This document shows, in pieces, positions 16,530 through 24,937 of a DNA stretch of 49,602 nt. A program made the translations under genes and the position numbers. The notes under the pieces are model-generated. The model was not told where the DNA came from. It worked only from the letters and a program-made list of their open reading frames with translations, and did not search any database. Every line of letters starts with the position of its first letter. The first letter of the stretch is position 1. Location: the NCBI GenBank assembly GCA_947599965.1, contig CANQFP010000004.1, positions 1-49,602 of the forward strand, written 5' to 3'. This DNA comes from an uncultured Atopobiaceae bacterium (GTDB lineage: Bacteria; Actinomycetota; Coriobacteriia; Coriobacteriales; Atopobiaceae).

Positions 16530-19461
16530 CGTCGTCTCCCCCCGTGCCGCCGTTGATGAGTGGTTCGGCGACCGCTCCCACGCTCGAGGCCTCGATGAGG
16601 GATCGCTCGCCTAGGCAGCAGATACCCGCTTTGGCTATGAGCCTTTCCAGCGGCTCCGCCAGAGCACGCAGCTGCTCGGGGGTTGTGGCGAGGATCTCGG
16701 CGCGATGGAGCGCCCGGGCGTCCGCGGGCTCCTCGGCGATGCGGGCGACGTCGAGGCGACGGAGCATCGCCCGAGCCCTGAGGGGTTTGTCGACGGATCC
16801 GATGCAGGCGACGATGTAGCCGTCCACGTCCTCGGCGCTGAGCGGGGTTTCGGCGAGCCAGCGCGCCGAGGCGCGGTAGCGCTCGAGCGTGGGATCCACG
16901 GCCGGGTCGCGGAAGGAGTAGAAGCCGCACACCTCGCCGCCGCCGGCGCGGCAGCCGGAGCCGTAGGCGCCGCCGAGCACGCGCACCTCGCGCCAGAGGT
17001 AGTCGTAGGTGAGGGCGCGGGCGGCCACGCTCACGCAGCCGGAGCCGCCGAGCGAGGCGTCCTCGAAGCCGCCTCCGAGCGCCACGTAGGCGACGCCCGC
17101 GGGCACGTAGTAGGCTTCGACGTCCGTTGCGGGGGGCTCGATCGCGAGCGAGCCCGTGCGCGGCGAGGAGGCGGGGAGGCCCGCCACCGGATCCTTCTCC
17201 CAGAAGGTCCTCGCGTCGGGGCCGCAGGCGACGACGGTCAGCCGATCGGCCGTGAAGACGCGCTTCGCGAGGGAGGCGAGCTTCGCCGCGAGGGCGTCGA
17301 ATCGCTCGTCGAAGTGCTCGATGAGCTCGCCCAGCCAGCGGTAGAACTCGATGCCGGCCGTGGCTTGGGAGATGCGAGCCGCGAGCGAGGTGCGCATGGC
17401 GGTGCGCGTGAGCGCGACCGCGTGGCCGCCCGAGACCATGGCCTGCTCCATGGAGAGCTTGCGCTGGCTCAGGATGGCGAGGATGCGCTCGGGCTCGTAG
17501 AAGTTCGTCTCGAGCCAGATCTCGCGGGTGAGCTCGATGAGGGCGTCCACGTTCTCGGGCAGAACCGCGCAGAACGTGGCGAAGTTCGTCTTCGCCCGCT
17601 CCGCCCGGTGCCAGAGCGGTGTGGCGTCGACGGCGAAGGCGAGGTCGCCGAGCTTGGATTCCACGAGCGTGTCGAGCTCGTCTGCCGTGTGGCGCTTGGT
17701 GGGGAGCTTGCCGAGGAGCTCCGAGAGGATGGAGAGCAGCGGCAGCTCGGAGGCGTCGGTGCCCTCGAGATCGAAGTCGTAGACGAGGTAATCGATGCCG
17801 TGCGTCTCGAGGTCGGCGACGAGAAGCGGCGCTCCGGAGACGGGCTCGAGCTCGGGATCTGCCGGCGCGTCGCCGATCTCATCCGGCGTGAGGCGCGGGA
17901 GCGTGGCCAGGGCCTCCGGGGTGTCGGGCGCGGCTTGGAGCTCGTGGAGCCGCTTCGTCTCGGCCACGATCTCCGCCACCTGCGCATCGGTGAGCGTGGC
18001 CTTGAGGGCCGCGAGCTCGGCGTCCTCGCTCGCGAGCGCGCCGTCGCCCTCGGGCCTGAGCTCCACCACGCAGGCGTGGTCGCAGGCGAGGAACTCCCCG
18101 AGGAGCTCCTCGTAGAGCCCGGTTTCGAGGCCCTCCTTGAGATCGGCGAGCGCCTCCTCGTAGCGCAGGTAGGAGAGGGGGTCCGCCTCGTCGTAGAGCC
18201 AGCTCGCGAGGCTCGCCATGGCGTGGGCGATGCCGAGCGGATAGGAGCTCTCGCCCTCGCGCAGCGCGAACTCGGCGCCCGCGAGGGCCGCCTCGAGGCG
18301 CTCTCTCGGGATGCCCTCGTCTGCGAAGCCCGTGAGGCTCTCCACGAGGAGCTCGCGGAAGGGCTTTGCGGCGCCCGCCTCGGCACCCTTGAGCTCGAAG
18401 AGGAGGAAGGGCTGCGCGCAGCCGTCCACGACGTAGCAGATGAGGTCCTTGCCGAGGCCGCTTTGGAGCACGGCGCGCTTGAGGGGCGCCTCGTTGGAGC
18501 CGGCGAGGGCGTCGAGGATGATGTCGGCGGCGAGGATGCGCTCGCGGTCGCTCGAGGTGGCGAAGACGAGGCCGACGGCCACGGAGGCGTTCTCGGGCGA
18601 GGTGGCCATGGTCTTCACGGCGCTCGTCCAGCCCGTGGGCCGCTGGAGCGCGAGCGGATTCGGCTCGCCCGCGCCCTCGAGGTCGAGCGCCGCCAGATGC
18701 TCGTCGAGGAAGGCGAGCTCGCGCTCGAGGTCGAGGTCGCCGTAGAAGACGGCGTGGGCGTTCTCGGGGCGGTAGTGGCGCCTGTGGGCGTCGCAGTAGG
18801 CCTCGTAGGTGAGGCTCGGGATGGCCGCGGGATCGCCGCCCGATTCGAAGCGGTAGCACGTATCGGGGAAGAGTGCCTGCTTCACGCCCAGGTAGAGCAC
18901 GTCGCTCGGGTCGGAGAGCGCGCCGCGCATCTCGTTCAAGACGACGCCGTTTCGCTTGAGGGGCGCGTCGGCGCCCTCGAGCTCGAGGTGCCAGCCCTCC
19001 TGCTCGAAGATCTCCGGGCGCCGGTGCAGGTCGGGGTGGAAGACGGCGTCGAAGTAGACGTCGATCAGGTTCTCGAGGTCGTCCACGTTCGTGGTGGCCA
19101 CGGGATACATCGTCTTGTCGGGGAAGGTGAAGGCGTTCAGAAACGTCGCCATGGACGTCTTCAGCAACTCGACGAAGGGCTCCTTCACCGGGTAGCGCGC
19201 CGATCCGTCGAGGACCGAGTGCTCGAGGATGTGGAAGACGCCGGTGTCGTCGGCGGGCGGCGTCTTGAAGGAGATGGAGAAGGAGCGCTCCACGTCGTCG
19301 TTGGCGAGCCAGAGGAGCCGAAGCCCCGTGGGCTTGTGGGTGAAGACGAGCGCCTCACCCGAGATCTCGGGGACGCTCTCGATGGATTCGAGTTCGAAAC
19401 CGGAAAAAACCGCCCCGGGGATCACGTTCGGATCCGTGGACGGCAGGCCGTGGAGGGGCAT
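16465..19461 (-). CDS. M16C family metallopeptidase (presequence protease-like)
   Basis: This 998-residue protein resembles the single-chain M16C (PreP-type) zinc peptidases that degrade short peptides in a closed chamber. The inverted zinc motif HXXEH is present as HILEH near residue 75, followed by VLDGSARYPVKEPF, and the C-terminal half has the LGGAYGSGCRAGGGE segment typical of the family. No signal peptide is visible, so it is probably cytoplasmic. The ATG at 19461 gives the family-typical start, with aaggaag about ten bases upstream. The last 35 or so residues look unrelated to the family and overlap the next gene by 65 bases. Its connection to the downstream dehydratase genes is unknown. 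Confidence 0.85.
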   Translation of the reverse strand: MPLHGLPSTDPNVIPGAVFSGFELESIESVPEISGEALVFTHKPTGLRLLWLANDDVERSFSISFKTPPADDTGVFHILEHSVLDGSARYPVKEPFVELLKTSMATFLNAFTFPDKTMYPVATTNVDDLENLIDVYFDAVFHPDLHRRPEIFEQEGWHLELEGADAPLKRNGVVLNEMRGALSDPSDVLYLGVKQALFPDTCYRFESGGDPAAIPSLTYEAYCDAHRRHYRPENAHAVFYGDLDLERELAFLDEHLAALDLEGAGEPNPLALQRPTGWTSAVKTMATSPENASVAVGLVFATSSDRERILAADIILDALAGSNEAPLKRAVLQSGLGKDLICYVVDGCAQPFLLFELKGAEAGAAKPFRELLVESLTGFADEGIPRERLEAALAGAEFALREGESSYPLGIAHAMASLASWLYDEADPLSYLRYEEALADLKEGLETGLYEELLGEFLACDHACVVELRPEGDGALASEDAELAALKATLTDAQVAEIVAETKRLHELQAAPDTPEALATLPRLTPDEIGDAPADPELEPVSGAPLLVADLETHGIDYLVYDFDLEGTDASELPLLSILSELLGKLPTKRHTADELDTLVESKLGDLAFAVDATPLWHRAERAKTNFATFCAVLPENVDALIELTREIWLETNFYEPERILAILSQRKLSMEQAMVSGGHAVALTRTAMRTSLAARISQATAGIEFYRWLGELIEHFDERFDALAAKLASLAKRVFTADRLTVVACGPDARTFWEKDPVAGLPASSPRTGSLAIEPPATDVEAYYVPAGVAYVALGGGFEDASLGGSGCVSVAARALTYDYLWREVRVLGGAYGSGCRAGGGEVCGFYSFRDPAVDPTLERYRASARWLAETPLSAEDVDGYIVACIGSVDKPLRARAMLRRLDVARIAEEPADARALHRAEILATTPEQLRALAEPLERLIAKAGICCLGERSLIEASSVGAVAEPLINGGTGGDDDAGHDEIGWRQARRTHPRLLG

Positions 19462-19499
19462 GGGCACCCGACTTCCTTTCGGGGTTCTACCTTGGGAAA

Positions 19500-19520
19500 G
19501 GGGAGCCTGCTCGGCTCCCC
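19500..19520 (-). terminator. Intrinsic terminator of the wall-hydrolase-like gene
   Basis: On the minus strand, GGGGAGCC and GGCTCCCC form an 8-bp stem with a 5-base loop, followed by TTTCCC. It lies eight bases beyond the stop of the upstream secreted protein gene and separates it from the metallopeptidase gene, which therefore probably has its own promoter in the short gap or relies on read-through. Confidence 0.75.
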
Positions 19521-19528
19521 CTCGGATT

Positions 19529-20638
19529 TCAGATCTTGGCCATCTCGCTTGCCGTGGCAATGTACCAATCCTGCCACGTCGGCGGACAGTATTTCTGTGC
19601 CGCGGCTTGGGAGATGGTGTAGCCGTAGCCCTGGGCGAGGCCGCGCACGTGAGCGCGGATGGCGGTGTCCCAATCGGGCCAGGAGGCCTGCCCCCATCCC
19701 CAGGCGTTGTGGGGCAGGAAGCACACCGCGCCCTTGGAGCTCTCGGTGTTGGAGATGGCGGGGGACCAGCGGGGATCCACGCCGTAGTCGCAGGCGGCCT
19801 CGGCGAAGGCGTAGCCGTAGCCCGCGAGGGGCGAACCCGCGAGGTAGGCGTCGATGCGCTGGGTCCATTCGGAGATGAAGGCCTCGCGGTCGCCTTCGCC
19901 CGCCTCCGGGGCGGGCTCGGCCGGGGCGACGGGCGCTTCGGGGGCCTGGGGTTCGGGGTTCGTGGCCGGCGGCTGGTTCTGGGGCTTCGTGGACTGGATG
20001 GCGTCGTCGAGGGCGGCGGTGTCACCCGTCACCACGGCCTGCTGGGCGGCCGTCTTCGCGGCCGCGCGGGCGGCCTCCTCGGCGGCCTTGCGCCTGGCCT
20101 CGGCGATGGCCTCGTCCCGGGCCTTCTCGGCCTCCTCGAGGGCGTCGTCGGCGATCTTGCGCTGCTCCTCGGCCTCGGCCTTCTGGGCCTCGATGGTCTG
20201 CTGCGTGCGCTGGAGCTCGGCCTTCAGCTCGACGAGGCGGTTGGCCTCGTCGGCGTTGGCCTCTTGGATCGCGGCCATGTAGTTCACCATCGAGATGAAG
20301 GAGTTGAAGTCGTCGGAGGAGAGGATGAGCTCGATGAGGCCGTTTCTGTTCTGCTCGAGCTTGTAGAGGCGACGCACGGCGTCGGCGCTCTTGGCCTTCT
20401 GATCGGGGATCTGCGCCTCGATGGCGCTGATCTTCTGCTGGTTCTCGGCCGCCGAGGCCTCGAGCGCCTCCACCTTGGCCATGGCGTCTTCGTAGGTCTT
20501 GCCCGCCTCGCCCACGCGCTGCTCGAGCTCCTCGATCGAGGTGGCCGCGGCCGGCGTGGCGAGCGCGAAGGAGAGCGCGCAGACGCAGGCCACGGCGCCT
20601 GCGAGGAGGGCGCTGAGCTTTGCTTTGGGGTCCTGCAT
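19529..20638 (-). CDS. Secreted coiled-coil protein with lysozyme-like C-terminal domain
   Basis: The 369-residue protein begins with a signal peptide (KLSALLAGAVACVCALSF, cleavage likely after ATPAAA near residue 32). Residues about 33-200 form a long coiled coil like the N-termini of NlpC/P60 wall hydrolases and EnvC/CwlO proteins. A Pro/Ala/Glu-rich linker (220-250) leads to a C-terminal domain (about 252-369) with SNTESSKG and HNAWGWG. This resembles lysozyme/lytic-transglycosylase folds, with Glu299 as the likely catalytic acid; no NlpC Cys-His pattern is seen. It probably acts on extracellular peptidoglycan. The ATG at 20638 has aaagga thirteen bases upstream, a long spacing; upstream in-frame reading has no homology. 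Confidence 0.75.
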   Translation of the reverse strand: MQDPKAKLSALLAGAVACVCALSFALATPAAATSIEELEQRVGEAGKTYEDAMAKVEALEASAAENQQKISAIEAQIPDQKAKSADAVRRLYKLEQNRNGLIELILSSDDFNSFISMVNYMAAIQEANADEANRLVELKAELQRTQQTIEAQKAEAEEQRKIADDALEEAEKARDEAIAEARRKAAEEAARAAAKTAAQQAVVTGDTAALDDAIQSTKPQNQPPATNPEPQAPEAPVAPAEPAPEAGEGDREAFISEWTQRIDAYLAGSPLAGYGYAFAEAACDYGVDPRWSPAISNTESSKGAVCFLPHNAWGWGQASWPDWDTAIRAHVRGLAQGYGYTISQAAAQKYCPPTWQDWYIATASEMAKI

Positions 20639-20688
20639 GGTGCTTGGGCGGGTCCTTTCGAAGGGGCCGGTTCTGCGCCGGGAGATCC

Positions 20689-20709
20689 GTTGAGATCTCA
20701 ACCTTAAGG
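20689..20709. promoter_or_regulatory. Palindromes in the leader of the wall-hydrolase-like gene
   Basis: A perfect 14-base palindrome, GTTGAGATCTCAAC (20689-20702), abuts a CCTTAAGG palindrome (20702-20709). They lie about 50-70 bases before the start codon of the secreted protein and just downstream of a candidate -10 box, which is where a repressor operator or an mRNA hairpin could act. Confidence 0.4.
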
Positions 20710-20730
20710 AATTCTCAAGGCGGGAAGGAA

Positions 20731-20736
20731 AGTCTA
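20731..20736 (-). promoter_or_regulatory. Candidate -10 box for the secreted coiled-coil protein gene
   Basis: On the minus strand TAGACT would direct a start near 20724, giving a leader of about 85 bases that contains the palindromes. No clear -35 is seen. Confidence 0.3.
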
Positions 20737-20819
20737 GCCCCTTGGGGAGGATTTCGCACCGCGGGCGCGAAACACGAGTGGAATTCCTCCGAGAACCACC
20801 ACATCTTGGGGAAGCCGAT

Positions 20820-20847
20820 GAGCGGCACCCCAAACGGGATGCCGCTC
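20820..20847 (-). terminator. Hairpin downstream of the UspA gene
   Basis: GAGCGGCA (20820-20827) pairs with TGCCGCTC (20840-20847), and CCC/GGG in the loop can pair too. It lies 30 bases past the stop of the universal stress protein gene on the minus strand. A T-run is missing, so termination strength is uncertain. Confidence 0.45.
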
Positions 20848-20876
20848 ACCAAGGCGAGGTCGAAGCGGGGGAGGTG

Positions 20877-21332
20877 CTACTTGACGACGAGGATGTCGCA
20901 CTCGCAGTTGCGCAGGAGGAACGTGGAGATGGAGCCGAGGAGCGCGTACTTGATGTTGGAGAGGCCGCGCGCGCCGCAGAGCACGAGATCGGGCTTGATG
21001 ACGTCGAGCATCTTCTCCTTGAGGGTCTCCCGGACGCGACCCTCCTCCTGCACGACCTCCACGCTCGGGATGGTGCCGAGCGACTTGGCCTGGGCGAGCG
21101 GCTCGGCGATGGATTCGAGGAAGGCCGACTTCATCTGCTCGACGGCGCCCTCGGGCACCTTGTTGCCCGCCGCCTCGAGGGCGGAGACGTCGATGACGTG
21201 GCCGATGACGAGCTCGGCGCCGTTGTTGTCGGCGACGGTGATGGCGCGGTCGAGGACCATGTACTGCTGCTCGCTGCCGTCGAGCGAGACGAAGATCTTC
21301 TTGTAACCGAAGTCCTTGTAGGTGGAGACCAT
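20877..21332 (-). CDS. Universal stress protein (UspA family)
   Basis: This 151-residue single-domain protein has the UspA fold signatures: KKIFVSLDGSEQQ at the N-terminus, the central VIGHVIDVSALE strand, and the C-terminal LVLCGARGLSNIKYALLGS segment, which corresponds to the GxRGxxxxxxLLGS nucleotide-binding loop, followed by CDILVVK. Members with this loop usually bind ATP and help cells survive stress or growth arrest. The ATG at 21332 has gaagggg six bases upstream; a much longer in-frame reading further upstream runs antisense into uppP and is rejected. It is monocistronic and divergent from uppP. Confidence 0.93.
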   Translation of the reverse strand: MVSTYKDFGYKKIFVSLDGSEQQYMVLDRAITVADNNGAELVIGHVIDVSALEAAGNKVPEGAVEQMKSAFLESIAEPLAQAKSLGTIPSVEVVQEEGRVRETLKEKMLDVIKPDLVLCGARGLSNIKYALLGSISTFLLRNCECDILVVK

Positions 21333-21366
21333 GGCAACCCCTTCACGTGGCGATGATTGTGTGGTT

Positions 21367-21372
21367 AGTGTA
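21367..21372 (-). promoter_or_regulatory. Candidate -10 box for the UspA gene
   Basis: Minus-strand TACACT sits 35 bases before the uspA-family start, with a poor GGTTTG 17 bases further upstream as a possible -35. Tentative. Confidence 0.3.
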
Positions 21373-21461
21373 GCCCGAGCTCGGCGCGCCAAACCATGTT
21401 TCTCGCGCGCGGCGGTGCGGGTCTGGCGGACGCGCCGAGCGGCTCCGACCCTCGGATGCGC

Positions 21462-21467
21462 TATCAT
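21462..21467 (+). promoter_or_regulatory. Candidate -10 box for uppP
   Basis: TATCAT lies 58 bases before the uppP GTG start in the divergent region between uspA and uppP. No good -35 at 17 bases; tentative. Confidence 0.3.
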
Positions 21468-21524
21468 GGAGACGGGTGCCATGGGGCCGGTCGGCGGCCG
21501 GGCGATCTCGCGAGGGGAGGCGTC

Positions 21525-22451
21525 GTGGAGGTCATCGAGCTTCTGAAGGCGGCGCTCTTCGGGCTCGTCGAGGGCGTCACCGAATGGCTGCCCATCTCCT
21601 CGACGGGGCATCTGCTCCTGCTCGACCAGTTCGTCACGCTCGACGTGAGCCCCGAGTTCTGGGACCTCTTCCTCGTCGTGGTGCAGCTGGGGGCGATCCT
21701 CGCCGTCTGCGTGCTCTTCTTCTCGCAGCTGAACCCCTTCGCTCCCTCCAAGGGCAGGGAGGGGCGCCGGGCCACCTGGACCCTCTGGGGAAAGATCGTC
21801 GTCGCCTGCATCCCGGCGGCCGTCATCGGCATTCCGCTCGACGACTGGATGGAGGAGCACCTCTCGGGGCCCTTCACCATAGCGGCCGCGCTCATCGTCT
21901 ACGGCGTCGTCTTCATCGTGATCGAGGGCGTGCGCGAGCGCCGGGCTCGCCGGCTCGTCTCGGGCTCGGGGACAGGCGCGCCTCGCCACCTCGCGATTCC
22001 CGCCGAGGAGAACCTCGCGGCGCTCGCCGACGCAAAGGCGCCCTGCCAGAGCGTGGAGGAGCTCGGGTGGGGCCGCGCCATCGGCATCGGCTGCTTCCAG
22101 GTGCTCTCGCTCGTGCCCGGCACCTCGCGCTCCGGCTCCACGATCATCGGCGGCCTTTTGCTCGGCTGCACGCGCACCGTGGCGGCCGAGTTCACGTTCT
22201 ACCTGGCCATCCCCGTCATGTTCGGGGCGAGCCTTCTTCGGACCGTGAAGTTCTTCCTCGAGGGGATGAGCCCAACCTCAGGCGAGCTCGCGATCCTCGT
22301 CGTGGGGTGCGCGGTGGCCTTCGTCGTCTCCATCCTCGCGGTCCGCTTCCTCATGGCCTTCGTGCGCCGCCACGACTTCAAACCCTTCGGGTGGTATCGC
22401 ATCGCCCTCGGCGTCATCGTGATCATCTACTTCGCCACGCTCGCGGCCTAG
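21525..22451 (+). CDS. uppP: Undecaprenyl-diphosphate phosphatase
   Basis: UppP (BacA) is an integral membrane phosphatase that recycles undecaprenyl diphosphate to the monophosphate lipid carrier for peptidoglycan and other envelope polymers; its overproduction is known to give bacitracin resistance. The 308-residue protein carries the first catalytic motif EGVTEWLPISSTGH (Glu16, Glu20, Ser26, His29) and the second, PGTSRSGSTI. Several hydrophobic segments follow. A hydrophilic stretch of about 55 residues precedes the second motif and is longer than usual. The start is a GTG with gaggggagg four bases upstream; the longer reading to 21396 has no homology. Confidence 0.95.
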   Translation: MEVIELLKAALFGLVEGVTEWLPISSTGHLLLLDQFVTLDVSPEFWDLFLVVVQLGAILAVCVLFFSQLNPFAPSKGREGRRATWTLWGKIVVACIPAAVIGIPLDDWMEEHLSGPFTIAAALIVYGVVFIVIEGVRERRARRLVSGSGTGAPRHLAIPAEENLAALADAKAPCQSVEELGWGRAIGIGCFQVLSLVPGTSRSGSTIIGGLLLGCTRTVAAEFTFYLAIPVMFGASLLRTVKFFLEGMSPTSGELAILVVGCAVAFVVSILAVRFLMAFVRRHDFKPFGWYRIALGVIVIIYFATLAA

Positions 22452-22511
22452 GCGCCTCGAGGCCCTGAGCTCGTATGACGGAGGGCGCGAATTGTTGTGA
22501 CGACGCCCCTC

Positions 22512-22517
22512 TACAAT
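22512..22517 (+). promoter_or_regulatory. Candidate -10 box for pcrA
   Basis: TACAAT is a near-consensus -10 in the uppP-pcrA gap and lies 39 bases before the pcrA start. GAATTG at 22489-22494 has the right 17-base spacing but is a weak -35. Confidence 0.45.
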
Positions 22518-22555
22518 GGCCGAGGCGTATATCGATCGGCTTTGAGGAGGTGCCC

Positions 22556-24931
22556 ATGGGCGAGGGGGGCGAGCGCGGGGTCGGCGCGTCGGCGCTTGAT
22601 CTCGGGAGCTTGAACGAGGCCCAACGCGAGGCCGTGCTCTCAACGGAGGGCCCGCTGCTCGTGCTCGCGGGCGCCGGCTCCGGCAAGACCCGCGTGCTCA
22701 CCTATCGCATCGCGCACCTCGTGGCGGATCTCGACGTCGCCCCCTGGCGCATCCTCGCCATCACCTTCACGAACAAGGCGGCTCAGGAGATGCGCGAGCG
22801 CCTCCTCCAAACGGTTCCCGGTGGCATCCGCGGCATGTGGGTCTGCACGTTCCACGCCATGGCCGTTCGCATGCTTCGCGAGGACGCCGAGCTCGTGGGC
22901 TTCGGCGAGAACTTCACCATCTACGACGACGGGGATTCGCGCGCCCTCCTGCGCCGCCTCGCCGACGAGGAGCACCTCGACCAGAAGCGCTGCCCGCTCG
23001 CGCGCATCCGCTCGCGCATCTCCACCGCGAAGATGGCGCTCGTGGATCCCTCGCAGTTCCTCGCCCGAGCCGCGAAGGGCGAGGATTTCCCCATCGCGCG
23101 CATCTACGAGCGCTATCAGGCGGAGCTCCTGCGCACGAACGCGATGGACTTCGACGATCTTCTGGTGAACGCCTATCGGCTGCTCTCGCGCCACGAATCG
23201 GTGCTCGCGCGCTATCAGGAGCGCTTCCGCTACGTCTCGGTGGACGAGTACCAAGACACGAACCGCGTGCAGTACCTCATCACGAACCTCCTCGCCGCGG
23301 GTTCGCGCAATCTCATGGTCGTGGGAGACGACGATCAATCCATCTACTCCTGGCGCGGGGCGGATATCCAAAACATCCTCGATTTCAAGCGCGACTACCC
23401 CGAGGCCACGGTCGTGAAGCTCGAGCGCAACTACCGCTCCACGGCCCACATCCTCGAGGCCGCGAACGCCGTCGTGCGCCACAACCTGCGTCGCGAGCCG
23501 AAGCATCTCTACACCGAGGGCGGTGCGGGCGAGCTCATCGGCGTCTATCGCGCCACGGACGAGCAGGACGAGGGCCGCTGGATCGCCTCGGAGATCGAGC
23601 GGCTCCACCGTCGCGGGCTCTCCTACGACGACGTCGCCGTCTTCTATCGCACGAACGCCCAGAGCCGCACCATCGAGGACATGTTCCTGCGCGCCGGCGT
23701 GCCCTATAAGATCGTCGGCGGCACGCGGTTCTTCGATCGCGCCGAGGTGCGCGACGTCATGGCCTACCTGCGGCTCGTCGTGAATCCGGCCGACGACGTC
23801 TCGGCCCGGCGCGTGGTGAACGTGCCGCGGCGCGGCGTCGGCGAGAAGTCCATGGCCGCGATCGATGCCGTGGCAGCCCGCTACGGCGTCTCCTTCTTCG
23901 AGGCCGCCCAACTCGCCGTCGGCGGCGAGGGCGAGCTCACCCCGCGGGTGCGCGAGGCCCTCGGCGCCTGGACGAGCGCCATCGAGGAGGCGCGCCGCTA
24001 TACGGGCGAGCTCTCGCGCGTGGTGGAGATGATCATCGCGAAGTCGGGCATGCTCGAGGAGCTCGAGAACACCGGCACGCCCCAGGCGCTCGCCCGGGCC
24101 GAGAACATCCGCGAGTTCTTCCTCATCGCCGAGGAGTTCGACGAATCCCACGAGGTATCGCCCGCGGCGCTTCTGGCGGTGGACGATCTCGAGGCCGGCC
24201 CGGCGGAGGAGGCCGCCTTCGCGCCCGACGCCGTGAGCTCGGAGAAGCTGCCCGCCTTCCTGGAATGGCTTGCGCTCAGGAGCGATCTCGACGCCCTCTC
24301 GGGCCAGACGAGCGCCGTCACGCTCATGACCGTCCACGCAGCCAAGGGCCTCGAGTTCCCCGCCGTCTTCGTCGCCGGGCTCGAGGAGGGGCTCTTCCCG
24401 CACCGCGGCCCCCAGGCCGAGCAGAAGGACGTCGAGGAGGAGCGCCGCCTCGCCTACGTGGCCATCACGCGCGCCCGCCGGCGCCTCTACCTCACCTACG
24501 CCGAGAAACGCCGCACGTGGGGCTCCACCCAGGCGTCCGCGCCGAGTCGCTTCTTGAAGGAGATCCCCCGCGAGCACCTGCGCTCGGAGGGCACGGGCTC
24601 CCTCGGCTTCGAGGGCACGGGCTGGGAGAAGCGCGGGGATCGCCACGGCACCTTCGGCTCGGGCACCGGCTCCTACGCCTGGGGCGCCAGGAGCACGACG
24701 GCGGGCAAGGTCACGCCGAAGGCCCCGGCGGCGGCCACGTTGCGCAGCGCCACGCGCGCGTCGAAGCCCTCCTTCGCGGTGGGGGATGCGGTCGCCCACA
24801 AGACCTTCGGCCAGGGCACGGTGCTCGCAGTCGAGGGCGACATCGTGGAGGTGCGCTTCAAGGGGCTGGGCGCCTCGAAGCGCCTCATGCTCGGGTTCGC
24901 GCCGCTCGTGAAGGTGGACGACGCCTCGTAA
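22556..24931 (+). CDS. pcrA: ATP-dependent 3'-5' DNA helicase PcrA/UvrD
   Basis: PcrA is an SF1A helicase used in nucleotide excision repair, removal of RecA filaments and replication-fork rescue. The 791-residue protein shows the Q-motif region LNEAQREAV, Walker A AGAGSGKT (38-45), motif Ia TFTNKAAQEMRER, motif II VDEYQDTN, motif III VVGDDDQSIYSWRGA, motif IV ERNYRS, motif V TVHAAKGLEFPAVF with GLEEGLFPH, and motif VI AYVAITRARRRLYL. The C-terminal KTFGQGTVLAVEGD region is the PcrA Tudor-like domain that contacts RNA polymerase. The ATG at 22556 has gaggagg six bases upstream. It ends six bases from the stop of the convergent degV gene. Confidence 0.97.
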   Translation: MGEGGERGVGASALDLGSLNEAQREAVLSTEGPLLVLAGAGSGKTRVLTYRIAHLVADLDVAPWRILAITFTNKAAQEMRERLLQTVPGGIRGMWVCTFHAMAVRMLREDAELVGFGENFTIYDDGDSRALLRRLADEEHLDQKRCPLARIRSRISTAKMALVDPSQFLARAAKGEDFPIARIYERYQAELLRTNAMDFDDLLVNAYRLLSRHESVLARYQERFRYVSVDEYQDTNRVQYLITNLLAAGSRNLMVVGDDDQSIYSWRGADIQNILDFKRDYPEATVVKLERNYRSTAHILEAANAVVRHNLRREPKHLYTEGGAGELIGVYRATDEQDEGRWIASEIERLHRRGLSYDDVAVFYRTNAQSRTIEDMFLRAGVPYKIVGGTRFFDRAEVRDVMAYLRLVVNPADDVSARRVVNVPRRGVGEKSMAAIDAVAARYGVSFFEAAQLAVGGEGELTPRVREALGAWTSAIEEARRYTGELSRVVEMIIAKSGMLEELENTGTPQALARAENIREFFLIAEEFDESHEVSPAALLAVDDLEAGPAEEAAFAPDAVSSEKLPAFLEWLALRSDLDALSGQTSAVTLMTVHAAKGLEFPAVFVAGLEEGLFPHRGPQAEQKDVEEERRLAYVAITRARRRLYLTYAEKRRTWGSTQASAPSRFLKEIPREHLRSEGTGSLGFEGTGWEKRGDRHGTFGSGTGSYAWGARSTTAGKVTPKAPAAATLRSATRASKPSFAVGDAVAHKTFGQGTVLAVEGDIVEVRFKGLGASKRLMLGFAPLVKVDDAS

Positions 24932-24937
24932 GGGCCG

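Noticed and set aside
16705-19878. Repeats or mobile-element signs in the minus-strand block
   Set aside because: No terminal inverted repeats, direct repeats or transposase homology; composition matches neighbours.
22445-22464. GGCCT/AGGCC repeat after uppP as a terminator
   Set aside because: Short stem overlapping the stop codon and no U-tract.
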